Positions 1 to 13,429 of a stretch of 64,000 nucleotides of DNA are shown piece after piece. Within the stretch, counting starts at the first letter, position 1. Every line of letters starts with the position of its first letter. This stretch comes from Diadema setosum (Eukaryota; Echinodermata; Echinoidea; Diadematoida; Diadematidae): positions 10,612,309-10,676,308 of the forward strand of contig CM067059.1 in assembly GCA_033980235.1 (NCBI GenBank), read 5' to 3'. Below the pieces are notes generated by a model. It was not told where the DNA came from and did not search any database. It worked only from the letters and a program-made list of their open reading frames with translations. The position numbers were made by a program, and so were the translations under genes.

Positions 1-1921
1 GCCCATGCCAAAAATACACATAGCGCGTCACAGAATCGGTCAATAAGAAACTTGCGCCGTGCGCCCGCGTACGCATTTGACTAAACCATCGGGACCATGT
101 GCCTTTTATACAGGCACTGTAGTCTAACTCTTAGGATAACGGGTTCATCGAGAAGCACAGCGTTCCAAGGGCATTACAAACCACATACATGGATGTTTCT
201 CCTACTCGCCCCAAATAGTCATCTTTGCTAGGGCCTCATACTTATTACTTGCTCAGCAGTGAGATCCAGGATGACATTGAGTATAATCATGCAGAGTAGG
301 TTTGTTGCGTTCTGCATTCATACTTACACTGTATGCGACACTGCATGAACTACCAATCATTATTTGCGCGTTCTCATAGGGGGATACATAATTTAACTGG
401 AATGCGCATTTCTATATTAAAGACTGTATAGTAGATATTTCATGACCCTTTCCATTTAGAATTATAAAATCACAAAGCAGTTCGACTGAACTATTGTGAA
501 AAGCATTATCCTGTATGTTAATCCTGATCCTGAATATACACATTAATGCATCTAGGTAATAAATGACTTACTAGCAACTGACCGCGATGCAACTTGCACT
601 AATTCCGCCATCTCCCCCTTTTATATTGCCTTCCAAGCCAATCATTTCCACAGGAACGAATGGCTGCTAAAAACCCAGAGGGCATCCGATCCCTAAGTAG
701 GTCTTAGCGAGGGGTAATCTTCCCTATCCTTACACCTCCAACCACCAGACATAATGTGTCTTCCTTTTTCCCCCATCTGTTCGACCCCTCCCTAGTTCTC
801 CCAAACCCCTTTAAAATACCCGTACCCACAAACCAGTCTACAATTCAATTGGCTGCATTTCTTCCAAAACATACAAATGTAGAAGATCTCTCAGCACTTG
901 GATGATGAGAGTACAGTCATTGCATACACTGCAGATTTGAGCTAATAAGTAGGACAGGTTGGGACTGCTCCGTAGACATGTGGGCTCGTCACTCACTCAA
1001 GAAGGAGGCAGCGTTGTCGTGGGACAGACAAAATGTACAACATCTGCGCATTTATTCCACACGCTCAGCACTGGCGTGTCCTCAGCGAGTGGGGGCCCAC
1101 TCTGAGGTACTGTACCAAATGAATCCCACTTCTATAACCTACAGTGCCAGCCATGGCAGAAATCACTGTTATAACTCCATCACTGACATTTGATGTCATC
1201 ATAAAGAGGAAAATGACAGCCAAATTACATCACCAGACTTGTTGTAAAAGAATAAGATTTCCTGAAGAAAACTTGTAAAATACTTTCAAAAACAAAGGAT
1301 TAACTCTTGACAATGTCAAGGATAGAGTCCCATCAAGATATATTATAACTCATACTTTGTACCGATGAGTAAACTTTTGTGAGTCATCTTGGGAATAGCT
1401 CACATAATACCATGCCAAAGCTGATGTTGGCTGCTCATTTATCTCTCATTTAAAAGTCTAGAAACATGACCTCAAATGATGAAGTAGTTCATACAATCCA
1501 TCACAACATAAACTCCAACAGACATAATCCATTCCAGACTCAACAGAGGCAGAATGATTATCATCGGTGTATCACGGAGTAGCAAAATATGTGCAAACAC
1601 AATCAAATTGATAGCATGAATTATACTATCAAGTGGCCAAAACTGTACAACAATTGCTATTATAGATGACCATTGCTTGTGAAGGTCTTTTGTGCGTGTT
1701 TCTTTGCTTTCATAGATCTTCAAGTAACATCTCTCAGAGCTGAACAAGTGAAAATTGGGAGAGTGCTCCAATGTTGTTGCCAAGAATTAAAGTCAGTTTA
1801 GCTGGGATTAGGATTAGGATCCTAGTTACTCATGCTTACAGACTATTTTCTGATGTCATACAATGTACATAGGGTAGCAACATGCACAACTGCTGTGAGG
1901 ATCTTCTTCGTTTTTTTTTTT

Positions 1922-1952
<31 letters not shown>

Positions 1953-2960
1953 GGGTGTTGTTGTTTTTTATCTTTTGGTCTTCTTTATTTCAATACAGCA
2001 ACTGGCATGACTGAATGGGGCTCCCAGTCAGTAGAGCCTATCGCTGGGTTTTCAGCATATTGCATAACAGATTCGACAGGTTTCAAGGCGGTGTGTTTTG
2101 ACGACTCTTGAAAATCCAGTATCTTACAACATATTCATTTGTCAAATTCAATAGACAATCAGTTGGATGTGTTTTTGAGCTTCAGTAGCCACTGTTAAAG
2201 TGTAAAAGAAAAAAAAAAAAAAGATACTATGATATGCGGGCTGGAAGAAAAGAAGCATTTTTTTTTTTTGTGGTCTAATTGGGCAACAGAAATTTATTTT
2301 ATCAACATTAATGAAAAAAATTGATATGAAATCAACTTTGAAAGCAAGAGCTCAGTAAAAGTTCGAATGTAATAGAACACATACACTTGCAGCGAGACAG
2401 AAGAATATAAAATGTCACCTAACATAACCTCCTAGAGGGACAAAGATAGCCATCGCAATCATGTGACTATGCAGTCACTTTGTACAATTTCTTGCTGGTG
2501 TAGAAAGAAATACCAACAACAAAAAAAGTAATAATAATAAAATATGTAGGTTCTGTTAAGTAGAGGATGTGTGATTTATGGACTCTCCCTGTTGTAGTTT
2601 TCTTGTCACATTGCATGTAGGGCATAAACTTCTCTTTGGAGTTCATTCTCCTTTGACCAGTCGCACCTTCCAATGCACTTCACAGAGAGTTGATATCCCC
2701 TTGATATCCTGTTTACGAAGTGAGATTGTCTACTAAAAGTAAAAGCCTCTTTTAACTCCGCAAATTTTCTACAGTGCTAATGTCACTCTAGTTCTCAACA
2801 AAGTAAACTTAATCAGTGATACCTGCACCTACACGTAGTAGCTATATGAAGCATCTGAATTTATCAATATTGTTGTTGTTATTGTTGTTGTTTTTACAAG
2901 TATGAATACATTTATGCTGCTCTCTACAACATGGTTGCATTGTAAAGTAACAATTTGCAA
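1..2960. other. MAP4K intron 3 sequence, no gene seen
   Basis: AT-rich intronic DNA with poly-T/poly-G runs (1912-1951) and poly-A (2211-2222). I searched the minus strand for the next kinase exon (VTGPLSE..., HRDIK) and found none. Slightly GC-richer, unique-looking DNA at 20-110 and 590-820 could be regulatory. Confidence 0.5.
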
Positions 2961-3176
2961 ACTGTAAAAGCATGATATTTTGGTGGTATGAAATTTTCAT
3001 GAATTAGAGCCCAGGGCCTTTTCCGTGGCATGAAATTTTCACAAATTGTCAATGGTATTCAAGGCATATAGCATAGACAAAAACTTTTGCGCGCATTTCA
3101 ATTTCACAAATCTTGGCTCTTGTGAAATTTTGTGAAGTTAAAATGCATTATATATGAACATTCTTTGTTTTACAGT
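2961..3176. mobile_element. CTGTAAAA-ended repeat next to MAP4K exon 3
   Basis: CTGTAAAAGCATG ... TTGTTTTACAG with ATGAAATTTTCA words inside. Ends 66 bp from the exon-3 border. Relatives at 10828-11061, 24390-24475 (part), 43480-43562 (part) and 55564-55720. Confidence 0.55.
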
Positions 3177-3242
3177 AGAATGCCTGAAATGTGGGTTCAT
3201 GCCGTACACAGCACGCCTTGATAGCTAACTGGCAGGACTCAC

Positions 3243-3398
3243 TGTGATAAATGTCTTGGAGGGAGCCGCCACCACAGTACTCCATGGCGATCCAGAGTTT
3301 GTCTCTCCTCAGGTAGCTACCAAAATAGCCGACAATGTTGGAGTGACGACAGTCCTTCATCATCAGTATCTCCTGTTGGATGATGGAGAAGTCATCAC
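3243..3398 (-). CDS. MAP4K3/5 (happyhour-like): MAP4K3/MAP4K5-type kinase, coding exon 3
   Basis: A 156-bp exon between a CCACCAG acceptor and a GTGAGT donor. It completes a glycine codon with exon 2 and reads [51 protein letters not shown], ending in phase 1. It contains kinase subdomains III (QQE, the alpha-C glutamate), IV and V. The [13 protein letters not shown] and [10 protein letters not shown] blocks are hallmarks of the MAP4K group. The gene continues leftwards; the catalytic HRDIK and DFG exons are outside the window, and I found no fourth exon between 1 and 3242. The next codon starts with A, so the residue after IYH is not the valine of the human proteins. Confidence 0.95.
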
Positions 3399-4187
3399 CT
3401 GGTGGGGAAGGGGATGGGCAGAAAGACCAAATTATTTATCTCTTCTTCATTCAAAATAAAGATGAGCATCACCATTGAGACACTGCTAAACTAGCTTGCA
3501 TTGCTGTTTCACGGGAGGAGAAGAGAAATTTTATGATTGTGTAGACAAGGACACAGTTGTCATTCTCTAGTGGTGCCAAATGGTTGTAGTCCACTCATTA
3601 TATCCACCTAAACATTAAAAAAAAAAATAGAACTCACTTTGATTTTCAGTAAACATGTGCACAACATGAACATTATGAACTTGTGACTCCACTCCCCCCC
3701 CCCCCCAAAGCTGGCCCAATTTTAATGCCCAATGATGTTACCCATCCAAGAATCGAGGAGAAGATGAAATCCTTCGCACACGCCTTCTCCATTCTGGTAC
3801 TAAATGTGCCACAAAACCCTGGATCATGTGCAATTTCTTCGAATGACATCATTATGTCGCAGTCCACTATGCTGGACATGAAAATTGTTAAGCCCTCTTT
3901 GTCAAAGAAGGGGATCATCAAAGGAAAGGGAACAATTAGATGGAAAAAAAAGGAGGGCAGGTTGTTGGAGAACTAATTTCACAAATTTGCCAAATCTGCA
4001 CCATGAATTTTCCATTTCATGATGACAATTGCAAACTAGAACTCATATTCATACATTGCACAGAAAGGAAAATGATGATGAAAATAATATACAAACAATG
4101 ATAACAAAAAAATACACATATACATTGTACATGTACATATGGCCTCAAATGACTGAATTATCTATCTTCAAATACGCTGACTCTTAA

Positions 4188-4574
4188 AGGGTGTGTACAG
4201 TTCTGGTCGAGGTGAGGATTTAGCTTGTAACGTTTTGCGAGATATTCAGAAACCACTCTATGAGATGTCAAAGAGCATGCAATTCTAAGGGGTATCAAAA
4301 GTTTATTTGTGGCAAAAAAGCTGCTGAAAAGTTTATTTGATGAAAATCGGTTTCAAAATGGCTGAGATATCCAAAAACAAGGTGAAACAAAGAGATCCTA
4401 TATTATCACTTTTTTGGATATCTCAGCCATTTGAAAACCAATTTTCACCAAATAAATGTTGAATCCTTCTTAAAATTACATGCTCTTTCATAATTCATGA
4501 GAGGTTTCTCATTATCTCACTTACAAATGTTCAAAACATGAATCCCCACCTCAACCAGTACTGTACAAGTCCCT
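4188..4574. mobile_element. TTAA-flanked MITE, complete copy 1
   Basis: 387 bp with terminal inverted repeats AGGG...CCCT flanked on both sides by TTAA (4184-4187, 4575-4578), as for piggyBac-type insertion. The interior carries inverted GGCTGAGATATCCAAAAACA / GGATATCTCAGCCATTT words. Copies at 42651-43034 and 4855-7239 belong to the same family. Confidence 0.8.
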
Positions 4575-4945
4575 TTAATCTACTATTATGATGCAAAAGA
4601 CCCTGCGACAAACATCAACATTATGTACAGTACGCATTCATTCTGTCATTGAGAAACTATTGTCGATGTTATTACCCCATCTAATTTGCATATTATATGT
4701 CAGTTTCATGAAAATATGTTTCAAGTAAAAACTTGATTTCCCAGACTTTCTTTGGCACACTTAATTTTGATCAAATGTCAGCCATATTGTCTGATTTTAA
4801 TATGCATTGAATTATTGAATATGAATGTGGCGTGGAGGTATACTTGTACTTTAAAGAGATGGTATAGTATTGGTTGAGATAGGGATTTAGCCTTTAACTT
4901 TTTGTGAGATACTAAGAAACCTTTATGAAATGTTAAAGAGCATAC

Positions 4946-6942
4946 TGTTACGACCAAAATCACTCTGAGAATGATCGCACAAAAGAAACAATCAACTAAT
5001 GTTCAGGCGGTTTATTAACAGTGATATTGTGGGTACAGACTCGTGATCGGTTCTCACATCAGTACAATAATGATCAATAGAAACAGTTACAAATCAGTAA
5101 TAGAATCACTTACATACATTACAGCCAATTAAATGACATAGTCCTTGAAGTGTCCAGATACGATGCTCGATGCACAAAGGAATGATCCACGATGCACCGA
5201 TGAATAATACCTTCGACGTAAATCCAGAGGTGCAGGTTACGATAGTCCAAGTTATGTGTCCACAGCAAAACGTGTAGAATCCAAACGTTATGACGATCAC
5301 GTTCAGTTGAGGTGTTGAATGATGATTCACTTTATAATGTCCAGCGAGGAATCCAGCCCGTCACAGCTTTGCCGTAATAATGTCCGTTGACACTAAAATA
5401 TGGAGTCTATCTCCAATGTAGGCAAATTAATTCTCTGCAGGCAAAATGTCTCCCAGGCCTTATCTCCACAAACACAATTTGTATAGCAGGTCAGCAGGTA
5501 ACACAGGACTGACTATAACAAGTCGCTTCAGAGCCAGAAGTGACGTAACTCTCAGAGCAGAGGTGTTGGGTACTCTGCCTACCTCAGAATTCCTCCTGCT
5601 TATATACTATCCATTCACCCCTTTCTAGTACATTCTGTAATTTTCTCCAACCTGGGGCTACATACCTGAACATACTAGCAAGTCCAAATTCCAGGAATCC
5701 TGGATGACTCACTTCCTAATATGTGCATAACATCATTGCCAAAATTAACTACCAATCACATTGGGCTACAAGGGCAGTGCCTCACTCAGCCAGCACTTCC
5801 TAGAATTTTCTGGAATGGGTTAAATCATTCTAGATTGAGTGAGCTATAATGGGCCGGATGCATAAACGCTAGCAATTGCTTGTGCTAGCCTTTTACTCGA
5901 ATCCGTATGCATAAAAACAAGCAATTGCTTCCGAGCAGAAGCTCTTGCTAGCAAGTACAAGCAATTGCTTGCTGTCCGCAAGCAATTGCTTAGAAACCAA
6001 GCATTTGCTTAAAAACGTATGCATAAAACATACCTTTTGCTAGTTCTTGCTAGCAATTGCTTACGATTTTCCAAGCTCTGCAAAATGAGCTTGAGCTTTT
6101 GCTTATCTGGGACGTTCCCTTTTAAGTATCATTTTCATATTCATGGAAGAAAGACAACAATTGTGAAGGAGTGGTATAAATCTACAAGAAATTACTCTTA
6201 AGTAGAGTAAGAAATTTTTCATTTCAACAACGGGAATGTCCAGTGGTAAGCACGCAAAATTTGATGAAAAACAGGTAGGATGTCTCACTTCGGTGGAGAG
6301 CAAGGAGACGTCTCTCCACGTGCGATCTGGCAGATGCGGGCTATTGTAAGCAGTGGTGGGAATCAGCCAGTAATACGAATGTGTGTATAGTTGTGTGTGT
6401 GTGCGTCTGTGTGTGCATTAATGAGTGTCATTTCATAGCTCTTCTGCTATGCCAGGAAATGTTTCCGCACACACATGCCCTTTCAAATGCATGCTGCCAC
6501 ACTCGCCTTTGTTCTTGTGTTCGCACAAGCGTGACGCTATTGTTCGAACCCTAAGCAATTGCTTGCTGAATGCAAGCAAAAGGTATGTGCACAAGCAAAA
6601 GATTATGCATATGTATTTAAGCAATTGCTTGAGCTACACCTTTTACTAGACGAGCTTGTGCTTTTGCTTGAAGCAATTGCTTACAAGCAATTGCTTGTTT
6701 TATGCATTCGGCCCAATGTATTTCCTGTCACATGCATACATGTACTGTAGCTGCATTGTATACCACGTAGAAAATTCTCCACTGATCTGGTCAGCCTGTA
6801 TGTACTATATCTAATATCATATAGAATGTTCTCCATTAATCTGGTCACCCTGTGTACATACAATGTACACATTAAAACAGCCATGCATACAGCTTTGATA
6901 CATTAAACATGTACATAACTACTTGTGTGTACATTTGTGACA
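4946..6942 (-). mobile_element. Solo LTR (minus orientation) with a nested MITE
   Basis: Begins TGTTACGACC and ends TTTGTGACA on the plus strand, with ATAC duplicated at both edges (4942-4945, 6943-6946). This gives TG...CA ends with a 4-bp target duplication. Read on the minus strand it has a TATA box (AGTATATAAGCAGG, about 5596-5609), then about 590 nt later an AATAAA (5016-5011) and a CA terminus. That is the layout of an LTR. No gag or pol sequence is present, so it is a solo LTR of about 1.13 kb once the nested 864-bp MITE is subtracted. Confidence 0.75.
5851..6714. mobile_element. GGCC-ended MITE rich in GCAATTGC palindromes
   Basis: Termini GGGCCGGATGCATAAA and TTTATGCATTCGGCCC, flanked by AAT on both sides (5848-5850, 6715-6717). 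About ten AAGCAATTGCTT-like palindromes cluster in both arms. Nested inside the solo LTR. Confidence 0.75.
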
Positions 6943-7243
6943 ATACAATTCTAAGACGAATTCAAAGCTTAGTTGATGAAATTCCGGTATTGAAATGGCT
7001 GAGATATCAAAAAACAAAGTAAAACAAAGCTATCGTAATAAAAGATGGGTCGCACCTTTTAGTAAGATCCCTTTTTTCTGGATATCTCAGCCATTTGAAA
7101 ACCAATTTTCATCAAATAAACTTTGAATCCCTCTTAGAATTACATGCTCTTTCGCATTTTATAATCCGAGGTTTCTCATTATCTCACAAAAAAAGATGGA
7201 AACCTGAAGCCCCATCACAACCAAAGCTACACCATCCCTTTAA

Positions 7244-10200
7244 AAGAGTTCCCCTCATTATGTATTATATGCGAGCTGTCTACATTTGTGACACTTTGAC
7301 AGGCTTATCATAAGGGAGTGCAGCCTCATGGCAACCTTGGGCAAGCCTTGGTGTTTTCAGAGATAACCTTTGCCAGCAAAACATGCAGGAGCCTCAAACA
7401 CTATATCCACAGCAATATATCCATAGCATTTCAGAACAGCAGTCACTCAGGGAGCGAGCTGGGAATGTTGAAAGTACAGCTGCATCTAATCAGAAATTCT
7501 TGCGACGAATACAACAACAAAGGCTCATCTCCCCCCTCGTAATGTACACATGATATCGATTTTGATTGGTCGGGGAGGGAATATCGGGGAATTACTGTAA
7601 GTGTGTGCGAGGGGTTTGAGTGCTATTGAAGGAAGGATGTGAGTTAAATTGCAATCTCGACATCATGACCACTTTGAGTGATTAATATGTGTGGCTCGGT
7701 GAGGATCTTATTCCCTTATGTAGCACTAGCAGGTTGAAATCCTGTCTGTACACACACACACACTTGAATAAAGCAATGAATGTTTTACATTACAGCATGA
7801 CAGGAGCCATAAAACCTACAGTCTAGCCATTGAAATATTCATTCTGTCGTTATTCATTCCGCAAATGCCACACTGTCATTACCAGGCAACGAACCAATTT
7901 ACCAAGCGGCCTTCGGATGTACTTTGACTATCTTCCCAAACAGCGGGCAGAAGACCTTGGCGGGATTATGCCACGCAGTATGTACTTAACTACGCCACTG
8001 TCTCTGTACACAGAACTGTACAGTAATCTCTTGTACATAGTCTCAGCGAGTCAATTAAAGGACAGTGCTACAACTCTGCATGCAGCAGAGAATATCCCCA
8101 TGAATATTCGCTTTGAAACCTAATCTTGATCTCCTACATTGTGCTCATAGCCGACTGTCACATTTGACATTGCTTAATAAAAAGTCAGACCTACTAAATG
8201 TTGTCTCCTTTGTGGCTAATGCTAATAACACCAACATTACTTCCTTAACAAAACTTGACCTGCTTGCAAGTTGCCTATTGTCATCGGGGAAATTTACAGC
8301 CATGATAATAGTCAATCTGACAATAGTCCTGAACTCATAGAAAGCTTTGCTAGACTGTACTTCCCTTTCTAGACAACTGTATGACACTTGACAGTGATAC
8401 ATGTATTATCCTTGATCTGTACATGGGTAATTACATTAATCACCACTGCTTGCACGAAGGCCTTACCAAAACACAAACTGTTCACAAAATGGAGGAGGTA
8501 ACACATGGAGTTTGGTGCTGTCATGATTTTAACTGCACAATGCTATTAATAATGTTCACAGAGATCACTTTAAAGGTAGGGGATACCTTTTACAGACCTC
8601 CCAAAATGTAGCAAAACATTAAATATGAACCTCAGGGGACTTGTTTAGGCCACTGCTGAGAAATTTGGAAGTCAACAGTTATCTACAATTTGAATAATGC
8701 ACAAAACTCAACTACTCAGTAGTTCTGTGTGTCAGCCACACTTAAGCCTTTTTGTTGCAGTCTTCTGTATTTTTTTATCTATAAACACAAATCTAAAAGT
8801 ATAAGAGCTGATGTAATAGCATATAGAGTGTGTGGCAAGAATGTATATAGAAATGTTTGTAAGTTTTGATGAACTTTCTTCACAAAATATACATGATGGA
8901 CACACATGCAGTGCATGGGTCTGCAAAGGTAGCCTAGCAATGTACTGGAATTTACGGTGAGCCCCGAAAAAAATTCATTCCAAAATCTAATGGTCAATAA
9001 AAATGTACTAAATGTTACCTTCCACTTTCAATACTTTATGGGAGTTTCTAAAATGATACTCTCTTCAACATACCACTGTATTTATACAACTCTTCATTTA
9101 AGGCATGCAAATGGGATTCCCTACCTTTAAACAGGGAGGTGGAAGAGAGACCCACCTCCCTTCTTTAAACATACAATACAGAGAACTGTTTTGCTGCTTG
9201 TCTTGTACTACAGGTCTATATCGTTGAGGGTAACTAGATTTCTCTATGAGCCTGTGCAAATGAGGAATAAAACCGTGTGACAGGCCATGACAACTGGCTA
9301 CCACTGGATGCACACAATACACATTTTGTACATGAACATGTATTCTAATCTTGCTGTTATTCTAATTATTGTACTGTAGATGTAATCCTGGTTTGTCTTA
9401 AGTACATGCAGATAGTTCTCCATTTGTCATCACAAGTTCATCTTCATTTAGAGTAATACTGTAATACAAGCAGATACTGTATGGAGTTGTGACACACAAT
9501 GCATGTATGCATGTGGGGAAGCAAGAAATTCTGTATGTGGATCCTCTATGGGGCTCGTATGGCTGCAAGACACTGTATTAACATTCTCCCCCTCTTCTTC
9601 CTTATAAATGATTCGAGCCCAGGCTAGCTGGCTGGCTGGCTGCTGCTGCTGTTGGCGGCAACAGGGTAAATCTCGTCAAACATCCGTGGAATGTTCCACA
9701 TGCGGATGGGGAAGGGCTAAACTGTCTCTTCACATTATGCCTCGCTGGTCTAGTCTACAAATAGACACCCTTTTATGTGATAGCTGGGATTCACCAGATT
9801 ATCATATGGAAATAATTAGAAGAATTCAAACTCATCCTGTTATCATCCCGTGATACATTATTGACTCAATGACAGACCAAAACTTGACGAACGTCTCATA
9901 TATCAAAACTCAAAGTTAATGTTAACCATATTAAAGAGCAATATCATACCTGTACATGTTGCATTGTGAACATAACATACCATACACAGAGGTGTCGCCT
10001 GTAAGCTAATTTACCATGCATACTTGAAACCTTGTACAAATACACTATAAGTCAATCTACAATGGAATTTATAAAGACTGCTTAAAAGACATGAATACTC
10101 CATCAAGTGCAATACAAGCATTTACAAACAAGCACATCCTTGTACCTACATGTACATGACTGGCGGTTCACAACTACTCTAATGGTTGTACACTGTATGT

Positions 10201-10356
10201 AACTCCCTGGAACTACAGTATCAAGGCCCAACAGCTACATACTGTACATAACTATGTGCCAAGCATGATAACATATTTTAATGATCACTGCACCTTGGAG
10301 ACATACAATTGTACATTCAGCCTACACATTTCACAGTTTAACCAAAATCAAATCTC
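7244..10356. other. MAP4K intron 2, mostly unique DNA
   Basis: No exon or repeat recognised. 7880-8000 and 9590-9850 look unique and less AT-rich. The latter contains TGGAATGT (9687-9694), a match to the TEAD site ACATTCCA on the other strand, and a CTGG/CTG run at 9629-9651. Confidence 0.4.
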
Positions 10357-10359
10357 TCA

Positions 10360-10685
10360 GGCCCGAATTCACGAAGGTGGTACAAATGAAACCATGGTTT
10401 AAACCATGGACAAAAAACATGGAGCGCCAAGTGTCGCATGGAATATTTCGTTACGAATTCAGTCATTTCGTCGATGAAATTATTATTTTGTAATGAAATG
10501 ACAACAGTTTGTAACTAAATGAACATTTCGTCCACGACATGATAATTTCGTTAACGAAACGGTCATTTTGTCGACGAAATGACCAATTTCGTAACGAAAT
10601 ATTCCGTGCGACACTTGGCGCTCCATGGTTTTTGTCCATGGTTTAAACCATGGTTTTATTTGTACCACCTTCGTGAATTCGGGCC
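10360..10685. mobile_element. Long-palindrome MITE with 3-bp TCA target duplication
   Basis: 326 bp, almost entirely inverted repeat: GGCCCGAATTCACGAAGG ... CCTTCGTGAATTCGGGCC, with TTTAAACCATGG and TTTCGTTACGAA-type words in both arms. Flanked by TCA (10357-10359, 10686-10688). Lies in MAP4K intron 2. Confidence 0.85.
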
Positions 10686-10827
10686 TCAATGTGTGCAGAG
10701 AATTTTCGCCTAACATTGGCCATTGATAAGGAGACCAGTCGTGCTTGTTTCATATTGCAAGCATACAACAATGTAGTAGAGGCATGAATCTCCCTGCACT
10801 CTTCCACTCCACCAAGTGTAAACTACT

Positions 10828-11061
10828 GTTTTAAAAGCAAGAAATGTTCACGGCATGAAATTTTCACAAATTGGAGTCGACAGGCTTTTTCACAGCATGG
10901 AATTTTCGTGAACTGCCACTGGATTTCAATGCATGATATTAGTGAAGCAATTGTAGTGAAGACAAGAACTTTCATACAAACATGGGCATTTTGATTTTGC
11001 AAATCTTGGCTCTCGAGAAATTCATGAGATTAAAATGCACACAAACATTTTGGGTTTTACA
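10828..11061. mobile_element. Repeat related to 2961-3176
   Basis: CTGTTTTAAAAGCAAGAAAT ... GGGTTTTACAG with GGCATGAAATTTTCACAAAT inside, matching the copy near exon 3. Confidence 0.5.
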
Positions 11062-11238
11062 GACTTACCAGTACACATTTAACCTCAATTTTTATCTCAA
11101 CAGTCAGAATCTGACCCTTGTGGAAAAGACACTTTCACTTTCACTTTTTTTTTTTCCCAGCAGCAGCAGAACTGACATGAATGACACCTGAACGTTGCAC
11201 GTCACTACATTGGGTATGGACACTGTTATCACTTTTAA

Positions 11239-11323
11239 CCCGTTGAGGATGAGTCCCGAGTATCCTCGGGCAAGTGTCAATGGGAAATGCGTGTTGAAGC
11301 AAAATCAGCCCATCCTCAATAGG
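11239..11323. mobile_element. 85-bp TTAA-flanked mini-MITE
   Basis: CCCGTTGAGGATGAG ... CATCCTCAATAGG between TTAA (11235-11238) and TTAA (11324-11327). Contains CCCGAGTATCCTCGGG, a short palindrome. A related fragment is at 50132-50166 (TGAGGACGAGTCCCGA). Confidence 0.7.
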
Positions 11324-11327
11324 TTAA

Positions 11328-13429
11328 GACCCATCAAACTGCTGGGATAAGTTTGACAACAGAAATTGATCATTGATCATACACTTTGTATTACTGCATA
11401 CTACATATCATATCCCAAAACAGAGACAGATAAGATGGAACCAGCTAAATTCCTCAAATTTGCAATAAATCAGAGATAAATTGACACATACTGTACTGGA
11501 TATATGTACATTGTATTTGCCAATTGGAGAAGCATGAACTTTAACCCTCTTTCTATAAGTGTATCGCAGAATTTGAAAACAGTTTATGAATTTAGGAATT
11601 AAGGATAGGCTTTTGAAATTCTGCAACCTAAACAACAGTTAAACATGAAAAATAAGATCTCCAAAGAAAAAGAGTTTTGTTATTATTATTCATTGTAATT
11701 CTGCCTTATATGTATACAACACAATGAATAACAAAAATCATACTAATCCCATACAGTACCTAACCACAGAAAAGTGGTAAATTGTATCTGGGACTAACAT
11801 GCAACAAGCTACATTTTGTACAAAGCAAAGCAGTGTTGGAAATAAAAATGCATTTGGACAAAAAAAAAAAAAAACTGTCTGAAAGTCCAGTATACAGTGT
11901 ACAGTAGCTGACTACATAATGTACACTTCAAAGGCCTTAAAACTTGCAATATATTGCAACTGGCTTTAATACAAATGTAGGTAGAAGGGCCATTCTGATA
12001 AAAACTACTCAAAGTGACCATGACTGATACAAAAACCACTACTCAAGACCGACACATACACGGATATGTGGGACAATGCACCACTGGTGAGATTACCAAG
12101 CACTTGTAATATGAAGATACACAAAATACTGAACACTAAATATATTTCATGGTGGTTTTATACAAGTGTACATTCTTTCATGAATTTTAACAATTGACTG
12201 ACATACAAATTTGTAGATTGCAATACAAATGGAATTATATGAAGTGAGATATTACTACAACCCTTACAAAATAATGTCACTTTTTCTCATTCCATGGTGG
12301 TGGATTTCAAACACAGATTTAACCACATACAAAATTTTCATAGAAGTCTGGGTGTACAAAATACTACAGCTGTACATGCATACTCACAAAATGTATATTA
12401 TGGCTTTATACAGAAGTACCTGTCGAGTCTTATTTCAATCCTTGCATATTAAGTTTTTGAGTGGTTTACAAGTGGTTTTGTAATAACACAAAAGACTAGT
12501 CACAGCAAGCACACACATCTCCCATTAAAAAAAAAAAAACTTCAAACCAGCAAATGATACCAGCAAATGATACCAGCAAATGTGGAATTCATACACTGTA
12601 GCACATGTTGATAACAAAAGAGCCTAACAATATGTATGCAAGGCACGCAATGCCATTATCAGTAATCTGATCTCTTGGAGCATCAAAAGTGCATGAGCTC
12701 TACAACATGTGAGGGACAGGACATTGTGGGCAATATGACTCCTTAATTGCCTTATTAATTTGATTTGTGTGTGTGTGTGTGTGTACAAGTGTGTATTTCT
12801 TTGATGGTAAAAACCAGGGCTGCACACTAACTCATTTTTTTCTACTGGTTCGACCTGTCCCTGTCAGACCAATAGTGGAGCTTATATGGAGTGCTGTAAT
12901 GTTTTTCACTGGGCAATTCAAGGTCTGAATAACATTCACAATGTTTATTTTCCTCTGGCACTGTGACAGAGATGGGTCCAGATGGAGGATACACAAACAA
13001 GGCACGTAGAATTAAAGCAACAGATCACTGAAATACAAGCAAAATCAGACAAACAGCAAGAAAGCTACCATAATTTGAACAACCATCAGGGTGGTACATG
13101 ACATTTTCTTTTTTTTACAACTTGCCCAGTCAGACAAGCAAATTTTCAAATTGCTGCAGAACACTTGCCTGAACATGATTTACACAAAATCTGCAAAGTT
13201 CTTCACTGCAAGCTGTGTGAACCACACACATTATAACATATAATGTTATAATGTAGCTACAGGTATTAAAAAGCCTTTTGCTGGTCACCGAAACTACACA
13301 TATATGTTAATAACAAAAAATTCATCAACAACTAAGGGTGTCAAGGGTAATAAGAATGATATAGAGTACACTGTTATTCACAATGGTATCAATCCCTTTT
13401 ATAAGCTTTAAATGAATTCTCAATATTGG
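11328..13429. other. MAP4K intron 2, nothing recognised
   Basis: AT-rich. A 13-bp tandem word (CAGCAAATGATAC, 12547-12580) and a GT run are the only structure I see. Confidence 0.4.

Larger units (their letters stand above)
4855..7239. mobile_element. TTAA-flanked MITE, copy interrupted by a solo LTR
   Basis: Left part 4855-4945 (after TTAA at 4851) matches the start of the copy at 4188. The homology resumes at 6943 (ATACAATTCTAAGA) and ends CCCT/TTAA at 7236-7243. The 2 kb between is a later insertion. Confidence 0.75.

Noticed and set aside
1..3242. Expected fourth kinase exon (HRDIK region)
   Set aside because: Searched on the minus strand; no matching sequence with splice borders found, so it must lie outside the window.
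12840..12860. GGTTCGACC as a tRNA/SINE B-box
   Set aside because: No A-box at the right distance and no cloverleaf; no tRNA-derived SINE body follows.
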